Positions 24,811 to 32,341 of a stretch of 64,000 bases of DNA are shown in pieces (position 1 is the stretch's first letter; every line of letters begins with the position of its first letter). The stretch comes from Fervidobacterium_A thailandense. Lineage in GTDB: Bacteria; Thermotogota; Thermotogae; Thermotogales; Fervidobacteriaceae. The stretch lies in assembly GCF_041505935.1 (NCBI RefSeq), contig NZ_CP140110.1; one strand, given 5' to 3'. The notes beneath the pieces are model-generated. The model did not search any database, was not told the origin of the DNA, and saw nothing but the letters and a program-made list of their open reading frames with translations. A program made the position numbers and the translations under genes.

Positions 24811-25290
24811 TCAATGTGGAAGGTTCAGGAGGTTGAGAAGCTTGTCCATGATATCAGGAGTGAGGTTAGAAGTACACGCATTCAAGGCAAACTTGGCGAG
24901 TTTGTCAACGTAGTTGTTGAACTCAACGCCCTTATGCGCGGCTACCTTTACAAAATCTACGCGCAGTGATTTCTGAGTACGGAGCAAAAAATCCTTGTAC
25001 GCTCTCGTTAACTCGGTTCTCGCTTCCCACTCGCCCGTTACCCACTTTTGGATCCCTTCGTAGTCGTGGTAAATCACAACGTGCTTTACGGACCGCTCCA
25101 GGGCCAAATTTATCGCGAAAACCGTGGCAAGAAGCTCTCCGGAAACGTTCCTGTGCTTTGCCAGTTGTTCGTCTTCCAAGCAGAAATAGTATTCTTCACG
25201 AGTACTCGGAACGTATACAGCACCAGAAATCTTACCGTCTCTGTAGGAACCGTCTACATAAATTTCCAAAGCCGACGTTTCGTGCCGCAT
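24811..25290 (-). CDS. Ribonuclease HI-like protein
   Basis: This 159-residue protein resembles type 1 RNase H, which cuts the RNA strand of RNA-DNA hybrids using two metal ions. Likely acidic site residues are the D of IYVDGSY, the E of NVSGELLATV, the D of VIYHDYEGI and the D of FNNYVDKLAK, in the expected order and spacing. The basic-protrusion and substrate regions look like the short bacterial form. GAGGAGG precedes the ATG. It ends the series that starts at the M20 gene; EcfT lies 20 bases upstream. Confidence 0.85.
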   Translation of the reverse strand: MRHETSALEIYVDGSYRDGKISGAVYVPSTREEYYFCLEDEQLAKHRNVSGELLATVFAINLALERSVKHVVIYHDYEGIQKWVTGEWEARTELTRAYKDFLLRTQKSLRVDFVKVAAHKGVEFNNYVDKLAKFALNACTSNLTPDIMDKLLNLLNLPH

Positions 25291-25309
25291 AATTACCTCC
25301 TCGAGAGAT

Positions 25310-26041
25310 TTATAGCATCACAACCAAGACTAACACAAAAATTTGAGCGAGTACGTACACAGCATCGGTTTTCCGCCATTGGAGTTGATAGTAATGCGTT
25401 CTTTTACCTATTCCGTACTTTCGAGCCATCAACGCGAGTGAAAGTTCCTCGGCCTTTCGGAGAGAGGAAACAAGTAGCGGGACTACGATGCTCGTGATCA
25501 AGGTGAGTTTATTTGCGAGTCCTTTTTCCGTGTAACGCGCTCCCCTGGCTGTTTGGGCTTTGATTATTCTGTCAGCTTCGTCCAAAAGCACCGGGATGAA
25601 TCGAATCGATATCGCCAACATCATTCCAAAGTCCTCGCGAGTTTCCTCCTTAACACGGAAAAGCCTCAGTAGCTCCACTATTCCCCTGGCCAAGAGTAAC
25701 GGAGGCGTTGTGAAGGTGAGGACAGAGGCGTACAGAAATATCAAGGCCAATCTCAGTGCGATGTACAACGCTTCATTTGGGCCTGAAAGCCAATACTGCA
25801 CAATTACCGCGAAAGCCAGCAAGAACCACACACTCTTCAGACTCCTCAAATACACGCGTAATTTGATTTTTGAAAGTAGCATCAGGGCAAGTAAAAAGCT
25901 TCCAGGTATAATGTACTCCTGCAAGTTCCGAACCAGCAAAACCGAGGTTATCCCTACGAGTGTTGAGATCATCTTACCTCGTGGATCTAAGCGGTGTATC
26001 GGAGAAGATTTGGGAACATATTTTCCTACGGTTAATTTCAA
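25310..26041 (-). CDS. ecfT: Energy-coupling factor transporter transmembrane protein EcfT
   Basis: EcfT links the substrate-binding S component of an ECF vitamin/metal importer to its ATPases. The 243-residue protein starts with the conserved GKYVPKSSPIHRLDPRGK and has about five hydrophobic segments. The two coupling-helix signatures are AQTARGARY and, in place of a second ARG, ALMARKYG. No EcfA ATPase genes or S component are adjacent, so it must pair with proteins encoded elsewhere. The start is a TTG after GAGGTG. Confidence 0.88.
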   Translation of the reverse strand: MKLTVGKYVPKSSPIHRLDPRGKMISTLVGITSVLLVRNLQEYIIPGSFLLALMLLSKIKLRVYLRSLKSVWFLLAFAVIVQYWLSGPNEALYIALRLALIFLYASVLTFTTPPLLLARGIVELLRLFRVKEETREDFGMMLAISIRFIPVLLDEADRIIKAQTARGARYTEKGLANKLTLITSIVVPLLVSSLRKAEELSLALMARKYGIGKRTHYYQLQWRKTDAVYVLAQIFVLVLVVML

Positions 26042-26094
26042 GTTTCAAACACCTCTTTCACGCTCTTTCGATTCAGCCGTGCAAACAGTGCGTC

Positions 26095-26688
26095 TTATCG
26101 TTTACTTACTGTTTTGGAGTTAGTTTCTTGCCTTACCCCACTTTGGAAACGCGTAAATTCTGAAATTAACTCGGAGTAGAAACGGAAAAATCTTTCGACG
26201 TATACGTTATAGCGATCACTTCGGCCGTTGTAAGCGGAAATTGTGCGGAGAATATCCCCATTATAAACGTTCTTGAGTGTTAGATAGACGTACCTGTATG
26301 CGATTTTGAGTTGCCAATCAGGGTAGTTGAGTAAATCAACGTGTTTCCTATGAATCTGCTTAAACTCCCTAACGTCCTTATAAAAATTTGCAACGTAAAA
26401 AACAGCCGCTTCGTGAAGTTGAAAGTAGCCGATCGCCTTCCCGTTGTCGCCCACTTTGTTTCTGAACATGCTCTCGACCAAACCAAAAGCTACCATCATA
26501 AGCGGGTCAACTGCGCCGGGTACGATTTTTGATTCTTCCTCCAACGTGACTGCGATGAGCCGCGCATCACGCTCAGGAACACCGTACTTACGTAGAATTG
26601 CGAATGTGAATTCTTGGAGAACTCCTGAAAACGCAAGAAATGGAACCGTTATCAAACCAACGATCAGCGCCTTTAACCTTGCCTCCAT
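26095..26688 (-). CDS. Lytic transglycosylase, SLT domain
   Basis: This 197-residue exported enzyme likely cuts peptidoglycan glycan strands. After an N-terminal hydrophobic segment (LKALIVGLITVPFLAFSGVL) it has the SLT pattern: the catalytic Glu in VAFGLVESMFRN, GKAIGYFQLHEAAV (equivalent to G-GLMQ) and ISAYNGR (equivalent to AYN-G). The usual S of ES-F is conserved after the Glu. The C-terminal tail is polar. It lies between the SAM hydrolase gene (36 bases upstream) and ecfT. Confidence 0.82.
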   Translation of the reverse strand: MEARLKALIVGLITVPFLAFSGVLQEFTFAILRKYGVPERDARLIAVTLEEESKIVPGAVDPLMMVAFGLVESMFRNKVGDNGKAIGYFQLHEAAVFYVANFYKDVREFKQIHRKHVDLLNYPDWQLKIAYRYVYLTLKNVYNGDILRTISAYNGRSDRYNVYVERFFRFYSELISEFTRFQSGVRQETNSKTVSKR

Positions 26689-26724
26689 GATTCCACCACA
26701 ACCTAAGGTTTTTTCGAAAACCGT

Positions 26725-27483
26725 CTAAAAGCTTATCTCTATTTCTTGACCATCCTTCCAACCGTATTCCGACTTTGCGTTCCCTTTGTTGACTGCGATC
26801 TCGACGTAGCCGGTGCTGTCTTCGTGTAGCAGTAACTCGCCTTCATCGACATCCGCGTAAGTCTCGACAACCGGAACCTTGTAAGTCTTTCCACCCACTC
26901 TTAGTTTTACCTCGGAGATATCCTCCAGCCACTCGAAGGGTATATTCGTTTCCACGTTGCCGAACCTGTCAAAGTAGGCAATTTCACCAAGAATTAGGTG
27001 ATCTGAACGATGCGCACGTTTGTAAGGTAGCGTAGCGTAGTTCGGAAGTCGCGTGCCAAGCTCGTCGAAGATACCCTTTGAGATGTAAGCAGCGGCGGGA
27101 GAGAATATATCTCTACCGTGGAAGGTCCTCGAGCCTCCCACGTGGTATTTTCTGTTCGTCAGCTCTACCACCTTCTCAGGTTCGTGTCTCTCGAGCACCA
27201 ATGTCAGTAAACCGTTATCAGGTGCAACGAAGTAGTACTTCTCCGTCTTCACCGCAATCGCCTTCCGCGCGGTTCCCACACCGTAGTCAACGACTGTCAG
27301 GAATATTGTACCTTTCGGGAACCAATCAACACTTCTATCAAGCACGTACATTGCCTCGCGTACGTTGTACGGGGTGATGTTGTGTGTCAGGTCGACGATC
27401 TCGACATCCGTAATGGACCTCATTACACCTTTACAGATACCAACATAATGCGAGTTACCCCAATCCGTTATGAAGACGATCAT
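26725..27483 (-). CDS. S-adenosyl-L-methionine hydrolase (SAM hydroxide adenosyltransferase, DUF62)
   Basis: The DUF62 enzymes split SAM into adenosine and methionine using water; the wider family includes fluorinase and chlorinase. The 252-residue product begins IVFITDWGNSHYVGICKGVM and has VVDYGVGTARKAIAV, FVAPDNGLLTLVL and TFHGRDIFSPAAAYI, all characteristic. Its C-terminal domain is beta-rich as expected. The ATG at 27483 follows GGGAGGATG and overlaps the M20 gene stop by ATGA; a longer frame starting 16 codons upstream would cover that site. The coupling with an amidohydrolase gene is noted without a known reason. Confidence 0.9.
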   Translation of the reverse strand: MIVFITDWGNSHYVGICKGVMRSITDVEIVDLTHNITPYNVREAMYVLDRSVDWFPKGTIFLTVVDYGVGTARKAIAVKTEKYYFVAPDNGLLTLVLERHEPEKVVELTNRKYHVGGSRTFHGRDIFSPAAAYISKGIFDELGTRLPNYATLPYKRAHRSDHLILGEIAYFDRFGNVETNIPFEWLEDISEVKLRVGGKTYKVPVVETYADVDEGELLLHEDSTGYVEIAVNKGNAKSEYGWKDGQEIEISF

Positions 27484-28610
27484 TCTGCATCCTCCCTCCC
27501 CGCAGCAAAACTCCAGAGTTTCAACAACCATTTTACCACAAAATCGATGAGGAACGGAATCACCTCGTCGGAGGGAAGGAAACGAGGGTTGTGAAGACCA
27601 ACGATCTCGTCACCGGTTCTGGTGCCTGCCCAAAACATCAGGGATGGATATTTGAGCGAAAAGAAACCAAAGTCTTCGCCTGTGTACTTCATACCGCAAT
27701 CGATGATAGAATACCCGTTATCCACAACAAAGTTTTCGAAGAGTTCAACCAACTCAGCTTCGTTCACAACGGGTGGGTACAAACTTCCACGCCTGATCGT
27801 TCCTCCGTAAGTAGAAGCCATCAAGCTTAGGTTCTCAAAAGTTTTCGCAACGATCTCGAGCGTTTCGCCACGTATCGAACCTTCAACCACTGCCTCATCC
27901 GAGAGCTGGTTTCTCACGTTTCCGGCCCGCATCTTTCCGAAGCCCACAAGCACACGCCTACCAACATCGTCACAATCGAGCGGCTCGCTGTAAAACCGGT
28001 GCAAAAATCTAACGGCCTTTTCAAGTGCGTCCACGCCCCTGAATTTCTGAGCGATGTGGACTGACCTTCCGGTGAAAACTGCATCTACCTCCATTGCGCA
28101 CGCAAAGAGTGTCCCTCTTGTGGTGGCAAACTCTCCAAGTTTGTACTCATCGGTTACGTGTAGTGCGGTTGCAAACTTCACCTTGTAGCGCTCGCGCATT
28201 TCCTCCAAAACGTACTTTGCACCACCGATCGTCTCTTCCGCAGGCTGGAACACGAAGAGATAGTTGCCGGGCAACTTATCTTCAACTATTCTTAGCAAAA
28301 CCCCATACGCCACCGCCATGTGTACGTCGTGACCGCATGCGTGCATATTCGAATTTTTTGATGAGTACGTCCAACCGGTCTCCTCGCGGATTGGGAGGGC
28401 GTCCATATCGGCCCTGTATAGCACCGTCGGCAACTCCGGCTCGGACTCCAGATATACGAGCAAGCCTGTTTTCGCTATCGTAGAGGCTCTCAGTCCGAGG
28501 GACTCAACAGCTTCGATCAAGATCCGCTGCGTTTGAGCCTCCGAAAACGCCAACTCAGGAGTTTGGTGCAACAGATGTCTGAGTTCCACCGGAGACAATC
28601 TCGAGCTCAA
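27480..28610 (-). CDS. M20-family amidohydrolase / metallopeptidase
   Basis: This 376-residue zinc-dependent hydrolase is of the N-acyl-amino-acid (hippurate/IAA-amino acid) amidohydrolase type. Metal and catalytic motifs are LYRADMDALPIREETGW, NMHACGHDVHMAVAYGVLL, VFQPAEETIGGAKYVLEE and near the end KYTGEDFGFFSLKYPSLMFWAGT. The dimerisation domain occupies the middle third. The start is a TTG seven bases after GAGGTG; no ATG is better placed. The substrate is not predictable beyond N-acyl amino acids or small peptides. Confidence 0.9.
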   Translation of the reverse strand: MSSRLSPVELRHLLHQTPELAFSEAQTQRILIEAVESLGLRASTIAKTGLLVYLESEPELPTVLYRADMDALPIREETGWTYSSKNSNMHACGHDVHMAVAYGVLLRIVEDKLPGNYLFVFQPAEETIGGAKYVLEEMRERYKVKFATALHVTDEYKLGEFATTRGTLFACAMEVDAVFTGRSVHIAQKFRGVDALEKAVRFLHRFYSEPLDCDDVGRRVLVGFGKMRAGNVRNQLSDEAVVEGSIRGETLEIVAKTFENLSLMASTYGGTIRRGSLYPPVVNEAELVELFENFVVDNGYSIIDCGMKYTGEDFGFFSLKYPSLMFWAGTRTGDEIVGLHNPRFLPSDEVIPFLIDFVVKWLLKLWSFAAGREDAE

Positions 28611-28662
28611 CTTAAGTCACCTCAACTTCCAATTTCAAATGTTACCTGAACGATTATACCAC

Positions 28663-28695
28663 AAAAAATTAAGCCGGCGGGATCGTCCCGCCGGC
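28663..28695 (-). terminator. Terminator after the peroxiredoxin gene
   Basis: On the minus strand GCCGGCGGG, an ACGAT loop and CCCGCCGGC form a nine-base-pair stem, followed by TTAATTTTTT. It separates the peroxiredoxin from the M20 gene. Confidence 0.85.
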
Positions 28696-28727
28696 CGTGA
28701 CTCTCCATCGCGCCGCTTAGTCTTTCA

Positions 28728-29369
28728 TTAGCCCTCGAGCTTTTTGTGGCAGAACCACCAATCGTAACATTCGTATTCCTTGAGTCTCTTTTCAGCCGTT
28801 GCACAGTCGGTTGCCGGTGGAATGATGACCCTGTCACCGAGCAGTTCGTTGTTTGGCCAGTTGGCAGGAATTGCAACTTTGTTCTGATCACTAAGTTGCA
28901 AACCTTTAACCATTCTGAGTATTTCGTCCATGTTCCTTCCAAGTTCCTGTGGATAGTAGAGCGAAGCCCTCAAGATACCGTTCGGATCAATGATGAAGAC
29001 CGCCCTAACCGTGTTCGTACCCTTACCCTCGTGAATCATACCGAAGAGTTCAGCGATCTGTCCCCTGTCGTCCGCAATGATCGGGAATTGGATCTCAATC
29101 CCAAGTTTCTCCTTGATCCACTCGACCCACTTGATGTGGGAAAACACCTGGTCGATGCTCAAACCGATCAACTCGGTGTTCAGTTTCTTGAACTCCTCGT
29201 ACCTCTTCTGGAACGCAACGAACTCCGTCGTACAAACCGGTGTGAAGTCCGCCGGGTGGCTGAAAAGTACGACCCACTTACCAGCGTAGTCTTTTGGGAA
29301 GTTAATAACACCATGCGTCGTTTTCGCTGTGAACTCGGGAACCTTGTCACCAATCAGCGGGAATCCCAT
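28728..29369 (-). CDS. Peroxiredoxin of the archaeal Prx6-like type
   Basis: This enzyme reduces peroxides through a reactive cysteine. The 213-residue chain has the peroxidatic site FSHPADFTPVCTTE (Cys46) and the long C-terminal domain of the Prx6 class (PANWPNNELLGDRVIIPPAT). It has additional cysteines at 189, 201 and 207. The pair six residues apart near the end resembles the resolving cysteines of archaeal thioredoxin peroxidases such as that of Aeropyrum, so it may work as a 2-Cys enzyme. AAGGAGG precedes the ATG. It is monocistronic. Confidence 0.92.
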   Translation of the reverse strand: MGFPLIGDKVPEFTAKTTHGVINFPKDYAGKWVVLFSHPADFTPVCTTEFVAFQKRYEEFKKLNTELIGLSIDQVFSHIKWVEWIKEKLGIEIQFPIIADDRGQIAELFGMIHEGKGTNTVRAVFIIDPNGILRASLYYPQELGRNMDEILRMVKGLQLSDQNKVAIPANWPNNELLGDRVIIPPATDCATAEKRLKEYECYDWWFCHKKLEG

Positions 29370-29591
29370 AACCTCTACCTCCTTTTTGCCAGCTTTTCTC
29401 TCGGTTTTGCTTTCATTTGAACATAACCGTATAGGGATTTTACAATCACATTTATGAGAACCACTATAATTTTATACCTAATCTAATTCATAATCAATTA
29501 ACTTTGAGTAACTTTTCCGGACATTAATATTACAAATGTATTGTATTTGTTCCACACAGCGCCGATGCTTGCGAATCACTGTCTCGCGATT

Positions 29592-29619
29592 TTGAGTTTA
29601 AAGTTAATTTTGGTATAAT
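29592..29619 (+). promoter_or_regulatory. Possible distal promoter of the Mbx locus
   Basis: TTGAGT (29592-29597) and a perfect TATAAT (29614-29619) are 16 bases apart and point towards mbxA, which starts about 190 bases downstream. Confidence 0.45.
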
Positions 29620-29700
29620 TTCGATGATGAAGCTACGAGATGTTCCCCAAGAGTAAACAAGAGTAAAATAGAAACGGTAATAAACACTTTTTCGTGAATT

Positions 29701-29719
29701 AGTAGACTTTTTCTGTCTA
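29701..29719 (+). repeat. Operator-like repeat, copy 1
   Basis: The 19 bases AGTAGACTTTTTCTGTCTA contain the inverted repeat TAGAC-N7-GTCTA. An identical copy lies 62 bases downstream, suggesting a pair of binding sites for a dimeric regulator. Confidence 0.6.
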
Positions 29720-29735
29720 TTTTCGTATTTTAACC

Positions 29736-29765
29736 TTGGCATATTTTGTGTTATCCTTGTAAAGT
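29736..29765 (+). promoter_or_regulatory. Possible proximal promoter of the Mbx locus
   Basis: TTGGCA (29736-29741) and TAAAGT (29760-29765) are 18 bases apart. The -10 part runs into the second operator-like repeat, so a bound regulator would block the start site. The match is weak. Confidence 0.35.
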
Positions 29766-29781
29766 AGACTTTTTCTGTCTA
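29763..29781 (+). repeat. Operator-like repeat, copy 2
   Basis: This is an exact copy of the 19-base repeat at 29701-29719, with the same TAGAC-N7-GTCTA palindrome. It lies about 25 bases before the mbxA start codon, where it would overlap the transcription start of the proximal promoter. Confidence 0.6.
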
Positions 29782-29805
29782 AATTTTCCGAAAGGAGGGA
29801 TTTTG

Positions 29806-30285
29806 GTGAATTTTTCGGTCTTTCTTGTGAGCTTTTTCACATGGATGGTACTTACTTGGTCACTCGACCCTCAGGAGCTCGCGATAGGACTTTTGGTCTC
29901 CTTCGTCGTTTCGGTTGTCTTTAAAAGGTATTACAAGATAACACTTGATGCGAAATTTCCAGTGAGGTTTTTGAGGTTCGTGTTCGTTTACGTCCCCGTT
30001 TTTATGTGGGAGATGATCAAAGCGAATCTCGATGTGGGTTCCAGGGTGATCATGCCCGATATGGGATTGAAACCGGGGTTTGTGAAGGTAAGAACGGACT
30101 TAAAAAGTGAAGTGGGGAAACTCGTCCTGGCAAATTCCATTACGTTAACTCCCGGCACGATAACACTCGATATCGATGGGCAAGAACTTCACGTACACTG
30201 GATAGAAGTCTCCGGTACAGATGAGTCATCAAAGAAAGCCATTTACGGTAGATTTGAAAAGGTTCTTAAGGGGGTGTTTGAATGA
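29806..30285 (+). CDS. mbxA: Mrp/Mbx antiporter subunit E-like (MbxA)
   Basis: This is the first subunit of the Mrp-type sodium/proton antiporter module of the Mbx complex, in the cytoplasmic membrane. The 159-residue MnhE-family protein has two or three N-terminal membrane segments and then the soluble family domain with SRVIMPDMGLKPGFVKVRTD, VLANSITLTPGTITLDID and HVHWIEV. GTG at 29806 lies seven bases after AAAGGAGG; the frame stays open upstream but those codons cover the ribosome site. It opens a thirteen-gene operon in which most neighbours overlap by ATGA. Confidence 0.9.
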   Translation: MNFSVFLVSFFTWMVLTWSLDPQELAIGLLVSFVVSVVFKRYYKITLDAKFPVRFLRFVFVYVPVFMWEMIKANLDVGSRVIMPDMGLKPGFVKVRTDLKSEVGKLVLANSITLTPGTITLDIDGQELHVHWIEVSGTDESSKKAIYGRFEKVLKGVFE

Positions 30286-30569
30286 AGAGTTTGAGCGGAA
30301 TTTCACTCGTTGATTGGCTCGTATACGGACTAACGGGATTTGGAATTTTCTTCTCGTTGATCCGCTTCATGGTTGGTCCCACATCCTTCGACAGGCTCGC
30401 ATCAGTTGACATGATGAACGTCATGATAGTGGGATTGATTTCGATTTTTGCCCTCCTTACCGAAAACAACATGTACATGGATATCGCAATTGTATACGCT
30501 CTCCTTTCCTTCGTTGAAACCATCGTTTTTTCCAGGTATTTGGAGAGAAAGTGTGGTGAAGAGAAATGA
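30282..30569 (+). CDS. mbxB: Mrp/Mbx antiporter subunit F-like (MbxB)
   Basis: This 95-residue MnhF-family protein has three membrane helices. It shows the family core: LIRFMVGPTSFDRLASVDMMN and then helices VMIVGLISIFALLTENN and IAIVYALLSFVETIVFSRYL. It is part of the ion-translocating module and overlaps mbxA and mbxC by four bases on either side, so equal synthesis is likely. Confidence 0.9.
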   Translation: MKSLSGISLVDWLVYGLTGFGIFFSLIRFMVGPTSFDRLASVDMMNVMIVGLISIFALLTENNMYMDIAIVYALLSFVETIVFSRYLERKCGEEK

Positions 30570-30913
30570 GCCAACTTATTCACCAAGCGATATCTTATTC
30601 GTTAATGGGGATTGGGGCGTTTTTCTACTTCCTGGCCGGGCTTGGATTGGTGAGAATGCCAGATTTGTACACCAGGTTGCAGGCTTCCACCAAAGCAACC
30701 ACACTTGGAACGTTCTCACTTGTGCTTGGTGTTGGGATTCTAAACCCCGCATTTCTGGGAAAATCACTCCTCGTCATCTTATTCGTTGCGTTAACAAACC
30801 CCGTAGCTTCTTCAGTCATGATGCGTGCAGCCTACAAGTGTAAGCTTCCAACGTGCAAGGAAACTTGCGTCGACGAAATATCAGCGACTGAAAACGGTGG
30901 TGAGAGCATATGA
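30566..30913 (+). CDS. mbxC: Mrp/Mbx antiporter subunit G-like (MbxC)
   Basis: This 115-residue MnhG-family subunit has about three membrane helices. The typical stretch GLVRMPDLYTRLQASTKATTLGTFSLVLGV and the helix SLLVILFVALTNPVASSVMMRAAYKC are clear. Beyond the family core it has a short tail with three cysteines (YKCKLPTCKETCVDE), unusual for an antiporter subunit; whether they bind metal is unknown. It overlaps both neighbours by ATGA. Confidence 0.9.
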   Translation: MSQLIHQAISYSLMGIGAFFYFLAGLGLVRMPDLYTRLQASTKATTLGTFSLVLGVGILNPAFLGKSLLVILFVALTNPVASSVMMRAAYKCKLPTCKETCVDEISATENGGESI

Positions 30914-31188
30914 TTTGGACGTTGAGCGACCCGATGAACCTTTTTGCTCTATTGTTCGGTGGGTTAATGATTGTGTTTGCAATTTTTGCCGTTGAGGCCA
31001 GGAAATTGGTAGATTCGGTAATCGCGCTCTCCGCAGTGAGTTTGCTGAGCGTTCTTTTCTTCATCGTTTTGAAAGCTCCAGATGTTGCAATTACGGAAGC
31101 GGCAGTAGGTTCTGGTTTAGTAAGTGCCGTTCTAATATTCGCGTTGCTGAAGCTGGAAAGTTCGGAAAAAGGTGGTGATAAACAATGA
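30910..31188 (+). CDS. mbxD: Mbx subunit D (MbhD-like, DUF4040)
   Basis: This 92-residue membrane protein matches the small MbhD/MbxD family, related to part of MnhA. It has three hydrophobic helices, with the conserved VIALSAVSLLSVLFFIVLKA and PDVAITEAAVGSGLVSAVLIFAL. It sits between the E-F-G subunits and the B-like subunit, exactly as in Mbh/Mbx loci. It overlaps neighbours by four bases. Confidence 0.88.
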   Translation: MIWTLSDPMNLFALLFGGLMIVFAIFAVEARKLVDSVIALSAVSLLSVLFFIVLKAPDVAITEAAVGSGLVSAVLIFALLKLESSEKGGDKQ

Positions 31189-31913
31189 GAAGGGTTTGGG
31201 CACTTCTTGTAGCTTTTTCTGTGTTACTGTTCTTCTCCTACCGTATCATGCCCACGCTCCCGGAATTTGGGAACGTTGAGATGTTCAGGAGATCGACCTT
31301 CGACATCATTCATAAATCAACAAAAGACCAGTACAGCGCAAGAGAATTTAAGAAATCTAAGAACTTGGAGGAGGGAAGCGCGAACGTCGTAACTTCAATT
31401 GTTGTGAACTACAGATCATTTGACACACTCGGAGAAGTAACCGTGCTCTTTATCTCGGCCTTTGGAGCCGGATTGGTGGTCAGTTCGTTGCGCAGGAATC
31501 GTCGAATCACCTTCGATGAGCACAACATATTGAAAACGGCATCTGGAGTTGTACTTCCATTCATTTTCCTGTTTGGCTCTTACGTGTTTGTTCACGGTCA
31601 TTTGTCACCCGGTGGTGGTTTCGCTGGTGGGACCATCCTGGCTTTGGGAGTCCTACTTCTAATGCTTGCACGTAACGATTTCCAGGTCACAGGTGCAAAG
31701 TACGTCGAACAAATTTCCGGGGCCGGTTACGTTGTGGTCGGTCTTGCCGGTTTGGCCATATCCGGTGCGTTTCTTGCCAACTTCCTTCCCACCGGAACAC
31801 TCGGTGAGCTCTTCAGCGCTGGTGTTGTACCTTTCGTGTACACGTTGATCGGTTTCAAAGTCGGTGCTGAGCTCTCCGGTTTGATATCGGATCTCAGAGA
31901 GGGGGAAGTGTGA
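31185..31913 (+). CDS. mbxF: Mbx subunit E/F fusion (MnhB-like)
   Basis: This 242-residue protein joins a short MbhE-like N-terminal part (one anchor helix, a periplasmic loop of about 60 residues and a second helix) to an MnhB-like domain. The latter has the family sequence GVVLPFIFLFGSYVFVHGHLSPGGGFAGG and ends in VYTLIGFKVGAELSGLISDL. MnhB subunits form part of the proton/sodium path. The join of E and F in one chain is as in Mbx, where the order skips E. It overlaps mbxD by ATGA. Confidence 0.88.
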   Translation: MRRVWALLVAFSVLLFFSYRIMPTLPEFGNVEMFRRSTFDIIHKSTKDQYSAREFKKSKNLEEGSANVVTSIVVNYRSFDTLGEVTVLFISAFGAGLVVSSLRRNRRITFDEHNILKTASGVVLPFIFLFGSYVFVHGHLSPGGGFAGGTILALGVLLLMLARNDFQVTGAKYVEQISGAGYVVVGLAGLAISGAFLANFLPTGTLGELFSAGVVPFVYTLIGFKVGAELSGLISDLREGEV

Positions 31914-32341
31914 TGCTGTACGATCTGTCCGAAATGTTCAGAGAAGCTCTCTCTGTCCCTTACTATTATCTTCCGCTTTTTTTGGTAGCGATCGGCATTT
32001 ACGGTATCGTATCGCAGAAAAACCTCTTCAAGCAGCTGGTTTCACTTGGATTGATCGACACCGGTGTGAACATATTCATCATTTCCTTGGGATACATTCA
32101 GGGAATGGAAGCTCCAATTTATTCGGCCGTTACTCCCGTGGCAAAATTTGTCGACCCGTTGCCACAGGCACTCGTGCTTACGGCTATCGTAATAGGTGTT
32201 GGTATTCTCGGATTGGGAGCGGCTCTTCTCATAAAGGTACATGAAAGGTACGGTACACTTGAGCTTGATGAACTGAGGATCGCTAAAGAACGCCAAAGCC
32301 AGCAAGAAATTACGGACGATGAAGGGGATGTGGGAGCATGA
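31913..32341 (+). CDS. mbxG: Mrp/Mbx antiporter subunit C-like (MbxG, NuoK-like)
   Basis: This 142-residue MnhC/NuoK homologue has three membrane helices (LPLFLVAIGIYGIVSQ, KQLVSLGLIDTGVNIFIISLG and PLPQALVLTAIVIGVGILGLGAALL). The PLPQALVLTAIVI motif is the family hallmark. The C-terminal tail is charged. ATG at 31913 overlaps the previous stop by one base (TGATG); a GTG one codon earlier is less likely. Confidence 0.9.
   Translation: MLYDLSEMFREALSVPYYYLPLFLVAIGIYGIVSQKNLFKQLVSLGLIDTGVNIFIISLGYIQGMEAPIYSAVTPVAKFVDPLPQALVLTAIVIGVGILGLGAALLIKVHERYGTLELDELRIAKERQSQQEITDDEGDVGA

Larger units (their letters stand above)
29370..29805. other. Intergenic control region between peroxiredoxin and the Mbx locus
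   Basis: This AT-rich, non-coding stretch of 436 bases separates divergent units. It must hold the peroxiredoxin promoter on its left side, although no clear one could be fixed. On the plus side it has a possible promoter at 29592-29619, a twin 19-base palindromic repeat and another weak promoter, all ahead of mbxA. A nine-codon ATG frame at 29626 is too short to judge. Confidence 0.6.
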
